From positions 1 to 7,234 of the forward strand of contig JAUWZF010000051.1 in the NCBI GenBank assembly GCA_030615475.1: DNA of 7,234 nt. The letters are read 5' to 3'. Under the pieces are notes generated by a model. It did no database searches. It was not told where the DNA came from and saw only the letters and a program-made list of their open reading frames with translations. Source of the stretch: Dehalococcoidales bacterium (GTDB taxonomy: Bacteria > Chloroflexota > Dehalococcoidia > Dehalococcoidales > RBG-16-60-22). This document shows positions 5,242 through 7,234 of this stretch, piece by piece. A program made the position numbers and the translations under genes. Position 1 is the first letter of the stretch; every line of letters starts with the position of its first letter.

Positions 5242-6168
5242 ATGCGAACCCGAGTACATTGCCGAAGGTCCCGCGGAAAATACTAACGTTGGTTTTTTAA
5301 TGTCCAGGAACTTCCACGGGCAGTGCTTTAGACCCTTGGGGATACAGACCAGGCTGCTCTTCGTGATGATATGGTCTTCGTCGCCGAGGACGATGCTCAT
5401 CGGGCCACCCAGGTCGTGCGGATGTTCGGGGTCGCATCCTGCCATGGCAATAAGCTCCGGCCATTCATGGGTATGCTCCGGCGGCGGCGCCTGACCAGTA
5501 CCTTCGTATATCCAGACGAAGTCCACATAGAAGGCTCCTTTGGCCATGTCGTCTTCAAGGTGCAGGATGCGTGCCGATTTTATTGTGGAACCGGGCGGCG
5601 GTGGCGGCGGTGCCTTTCCTCCAGAAGCCGCCACCGTAAACCTCTGCTTGGTCTCGGTTATAATGTTGTACTTCGGTGCCGAAGGGTCTCTTTTAACGGC
5701 GGATGGATGGCTGTCCTCAGCCTGCCGAGTGTATTTCTTGACAGGCGATATCGTGACGAAAAACACGGGCTTGTCTATCCTGTTGAACAGAATCGGGCAA
5801 TGCCGGGTGCCCGTAGGCACGAATATCAGGCAGCTCCTGGTGAGGACTTCCTTTTTATCGTCCAGCCAGATAGTTATCTTTCCCCCCAGGTCGTGCGGGT
5901 CTTCGCGGTTGGAGCCGACAAACCCTATCACTTCGTCGAAGTCATGGGCGTGAGGTTCTTCGGCGGTATCTTCCGCGGACCCGCTCCAGAGCCAGTTGCA
6001 GTCTACGTAGAAAAAGTCTTTTACAATTTCATCATCGACCGACATCAGGCGGGTCGACTTAATGTTGGACTTCCTTTTAGCCCGCTCCGCGTCCAGCTTT
6101 TCTTTAAGCTCCGGGGGCAGAGGCTTGGGGTCAGTGATGATATATTTTGAGTACTTTAATTCAGCCAT
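5227..6168 (-). CDS. Tandem double-cupin protein of unknown function
   Basis: This 313-residue protein has two cupin domains that arose by duplication. Repeat one spans about residues 36-145 and repeat two about 196-300. Both start IKS-R, continue FFYVD/AFYVD, and share a metal motif: PHAHDFDEV (His73, His75, Glu79) and EHTHEWPEL (His232, His234, Glu238). Both then have PHDLGG (91-96; 250-255) and a later histidine in TRHCP (His123) and LKHCP (His282). These match the HxH...E...H metal ligands of cupins, so each domain probably binds Fe, Mn or a similar metal. A linker with six consecutive prolines (187-192) joins them. There is no signal peptide or membrane segment, so it is cytosolic. GAGG lies three bases before the ATG and a stronger GGGGAGG lies farther up. 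It follows the transketolase gene by 97 bp on the same strand. It could be a dioxygenase, an isomerase or a binding protein; I do not recognise a named family. Confidence 0.85.
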   Translation of the reverse strand: MAELKYSKYIITDPKPLPPELKEKLDAERAKRKSNIKSTRLMSVDDEIVKDFFYVDCNWLWSGSAEDTAEEPHAHDFDEVIGFVGSNREDPHDLGGKITIWLDDKKEVLTRSCLIFVPTGTRHCPILFNRIDKPVFFVTISPVKKYTRQAEDSHPSAVKRDPSAPKYNIITETKQRFTVAASGGKAPPPPPPGSTIKSARILHLEDDMAKGAFYVDFVWIYEGTGQAPPPEHTHEWPELIAMAGCDPEHPHDLGGPMSIVLGDEDHIITKSSLVCIPKGLKHCPWKFLDIKKPTLVFSAGPSAMYSGSHKKED

Positions 6169-6207
6169 TTTCCTCGTTTAAACCTCCCCTCGAATTCCGT
6201 CAGCAGT

Positions 6208-6216
6208 ACTATATCA
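6208..6216 (-). promoter_or_regulatory. Candidate internal promoter before the cupin gene
   Basis: On the minus strand TGATATAGT resembles an extended -10, with TATAGT at 6208-6213. There is no -35 at the right distance. It would start transcription about 33 bases before the cupin ATG, allowing expression apart from the transketolase gene. Weak evidence. Confidence 0.25.
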
Positions 6217-6230
6217 CATTGGTATTATGG

Positions 6231-6250
6231 ATTCCCGCTTTAGCGGGAAT
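6231..6250. repeat. REP-like palindrome between the transketolase and cupin genes
   Basis: ATTCCCGC (6231-6238), TTTA, GCGGGAAT (6243-6250): a perfect eight-pair stem, extendable by one T-A pair, inside the longer string GGATTCCCGC...GCGGGAATGACA. Short palindromes of this form occur as dispersed extragenic repeats in many bacterial genomes, the Neisseria dRS3-type repeats being one known example. There is no T-run on either side, so it is not a standard terminator. In an operon transcript it could protect the upstream message from 3' decay. Confidence 0.65.
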
Positions 6251-6265
6251 GACAGAGAAATGATG

Positions 6266-7234
6266 CTATTTTCTTTTCTTTAAAGAGTCTCTTTTGGCCA
6301 TGCACTCTTTAACCGACAGTGCTACATCTTCGGCGCCGAGCCCGAAGTGGGTCTTGAGCTCGTCTATTTCCGTCAAGATTCTGCCGGACTGGCTGAACTC
6401 GTCTTCGATGCCGACTCTTATCAGGGGCGCCGGGAAATTCTCGGACAGTACGGTAGCCACAGCTTCCCCCAGACCGCCAATGATGCTGGCATTTTCCGCG
6501 GTAACGATAGCCCCGGTCTCCTCGGCAGCCCCCATTACCGCCTCGTTATCCAGGGGCTTCAACGTGCTCATGTTGATTATCCTGACATCAATCCCTTCCT
6601 TCTCCAGGAGTTCGCCGGCCAGTATCGATTCCGTCAGCATATAGCCGCAGGCAATAATAGTGGCGTCTTTGCCGTCTTTCACCGTGCAGGCCTTGCCAAG
6701 GTCGAAAGGATAGTCTTCCGTGAATATCTTCAGGGGCGGCGGGCTGGCTTCTATCTTCAGGAAGACCGGCCCGTAGTAATCGGCGATGGCCATGATGGCC
6801 TTCTCTGCCTCAACGACATCCGCAGGGTCAACGATAACGAGATTGGGCATGACGCGCGTGATACCGATTATTTCTATGTGGTTGTGAGATATGCCCGGCT
6901 CTCCCCAGGCCCCTTCCCTGCCCAGTATTTTAACGTTGAAACGGTCCTGTAGAATACTCTGCCTTATCTGGTTACAGGCACGGCTGACCGCCGCGAAGGC
7001 AAAGCTGTGAATGAATGGCACGAACCCTTCCGCCGCCAGTCCGGCGGCAACGACCGCCCCGTTTGCCTCGGCGATACCGCATTCGATGACTCTCTCCGGG
7101 GCGTTTTCGGTGAACCAGCCCAAGCCGGGAAATCCCATATCCTCCAGGACAGCGATTATTCTATCGTCCTTTTCCGCCGCCTTTATCATACCGGTATTAA
7201 TGCCTTCATTGACCATAACCCGGTCGCCTATTTG
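6266..7234 (-). CDS. Transketolase C-terminal subunit (split transketolase), 5' end outside window
   Basis: This is the pyrimidine-binding plus C-terminal half of a split, thiamine-diphosphate-dependent transketolase; the partner with the pyrophosphate-binding half should lie upstream, beyond 7234. The frame is open to the window edge. The first ATG (7216) has no Shine-Dalgarno site, so the true start is probably outside. Numbering from that ATG: IECGIAEANG (44-53) carries Glu50, which contacts the TPP pyrimidine. SFAFAAVSRACNQIR (71-85) and GISHNHIEIIGITRVMPNL (108-126) match the family's FA..RA..QIR and TH..IED....R.IPN blocks. The C-terminal domain has STLKPLD (217-223), ENASIIGGLGEAV (241-253) and FSQSGR (274-279). 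Some positions differ: common EEHNIIGGLG reads ENASIIGGLG. The family transfers two-carbon units between sugar phosphates, but split versions also serve specialised catabolic or biosynthetic routes. 1-deoxyxylulose-5-phosphate synthase or a pyruvate-dehydrogenase beta subunit is less likely, given length and motifs. Confidence 0.88.
   Translation of the reverse strand, partial: QIGDRVMVNEGINTGMIKAAEKDDRIIAVLEDMGFPGLGWFTENAPERVIECGIAEANGAVVAAGLAAEGFVPFIHSFAFAAVSRACNQIRQSILQDRFNVKILGREGAWGEPGISHNHIEIIGITRVMPNLVIVDPADVVEAEKAIMAIADYYGPVFLKIEASPPPLKIFTEDYPFDLGKACTVKDGKDATIIACGYMLTESILAGELLEKEGIDVRIINMSTLKPLDNEAVMGAAEETGAIVTAENASIIGGLGEAVATVLSENFPAPLIRVGIEDEFSQSGRILTEIDELKTHFGLGAEDVALSVKECMAKRDSLKKRK

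Noticed and set aside
5371..6150. Open plus-strand frame of 259 codons opposite the cupin gene
   Set aside because: The minus-strand frame shows clear duplicated cupin motifs. The antisense frame has an arginine-rich, motif-free product and no initiation signal.
1..7234. CRISPR array, insertion sequence or prophage
   Set aside because: No regularly spaced repeats, terminal inverted repeats, transposase, integrase or phage-structural frames were seen on either strand.

Overview
The window comes from a bacterial chromosome and reads like accessory metabolism of an uncultured anaerobe. Base composition is balanced, genes have clear Shine-Dalgarno sites, promoters are sigma-70-like, and the one tRNA gene encodes its own CCA end. 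A coenzyme-B12-dependent mutase, several short-chain dehydrogenase/reductases (SDRs) and a split transketolase would fit a corrinoid-using anaerobe such as a Dehalococcoidia-like Chloroflexota or a Desulfobacterota, but nothing here fixes the taxon.

Layout. (1) Positions 1-2685, minus strand: a probable operon reading SDR -> glutamate (methylaspartate) mutase epsilon-like subunit -> mutase sigma (B12-binding) subunit, the last cut by the window edge. (2) Positions 2686-2939: a divergent control region with a near-consensus promoter for the rightward gene, a weaker -10 for the leftward operon, and a split inverted repeat whose arms lie next to both promoters. (3) Positions 2940-3722, plus strand: a second classical SDR, ending in a hairpin that spans its stop codon. 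(4) Positions 3878-3954, minus strand: tRNA-Val(CAC) with its own good promoter. (5) Positions 4236-5210, plus strand: an extended-SDR NAD-dependent epimerase/dehydratase with an extended -10 promoter. (6) Positions 5227-7234, minus strand: a split-transketolase C-terminal subunit (5' end outside the window) followed by a protein made of two duplicated cupin domains. Genes 5 and 6 converge on a short hairpin that looks like a bidirectional terminator.

How the genes may work together. The mutase subunits should carry out a radical carbon-skeleton rearrangement of a dicarboxylic amino acid such as glutamate/3-methylaspartate, and the co-directional SDR probably oxidises or reduces a related intermediate. 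The two SDR genes share one divergent control region, and their predicted cofactors appear to differ (NADP(H)-like against NAD(H)-like). Transketolase plus tandem cupin suggests TPP-dependent two-carbon transfer with an unknown metal-cupin step. Substrates cannot be read from sequence. The strongest leads are the mutase operon with its altered active-site segment and no adjacent reactivase, the split inverted repeat in the divergent region, and the double-cupin protein beside the split transketolase. No mobile element, CRISPR array or phage gene was seen.
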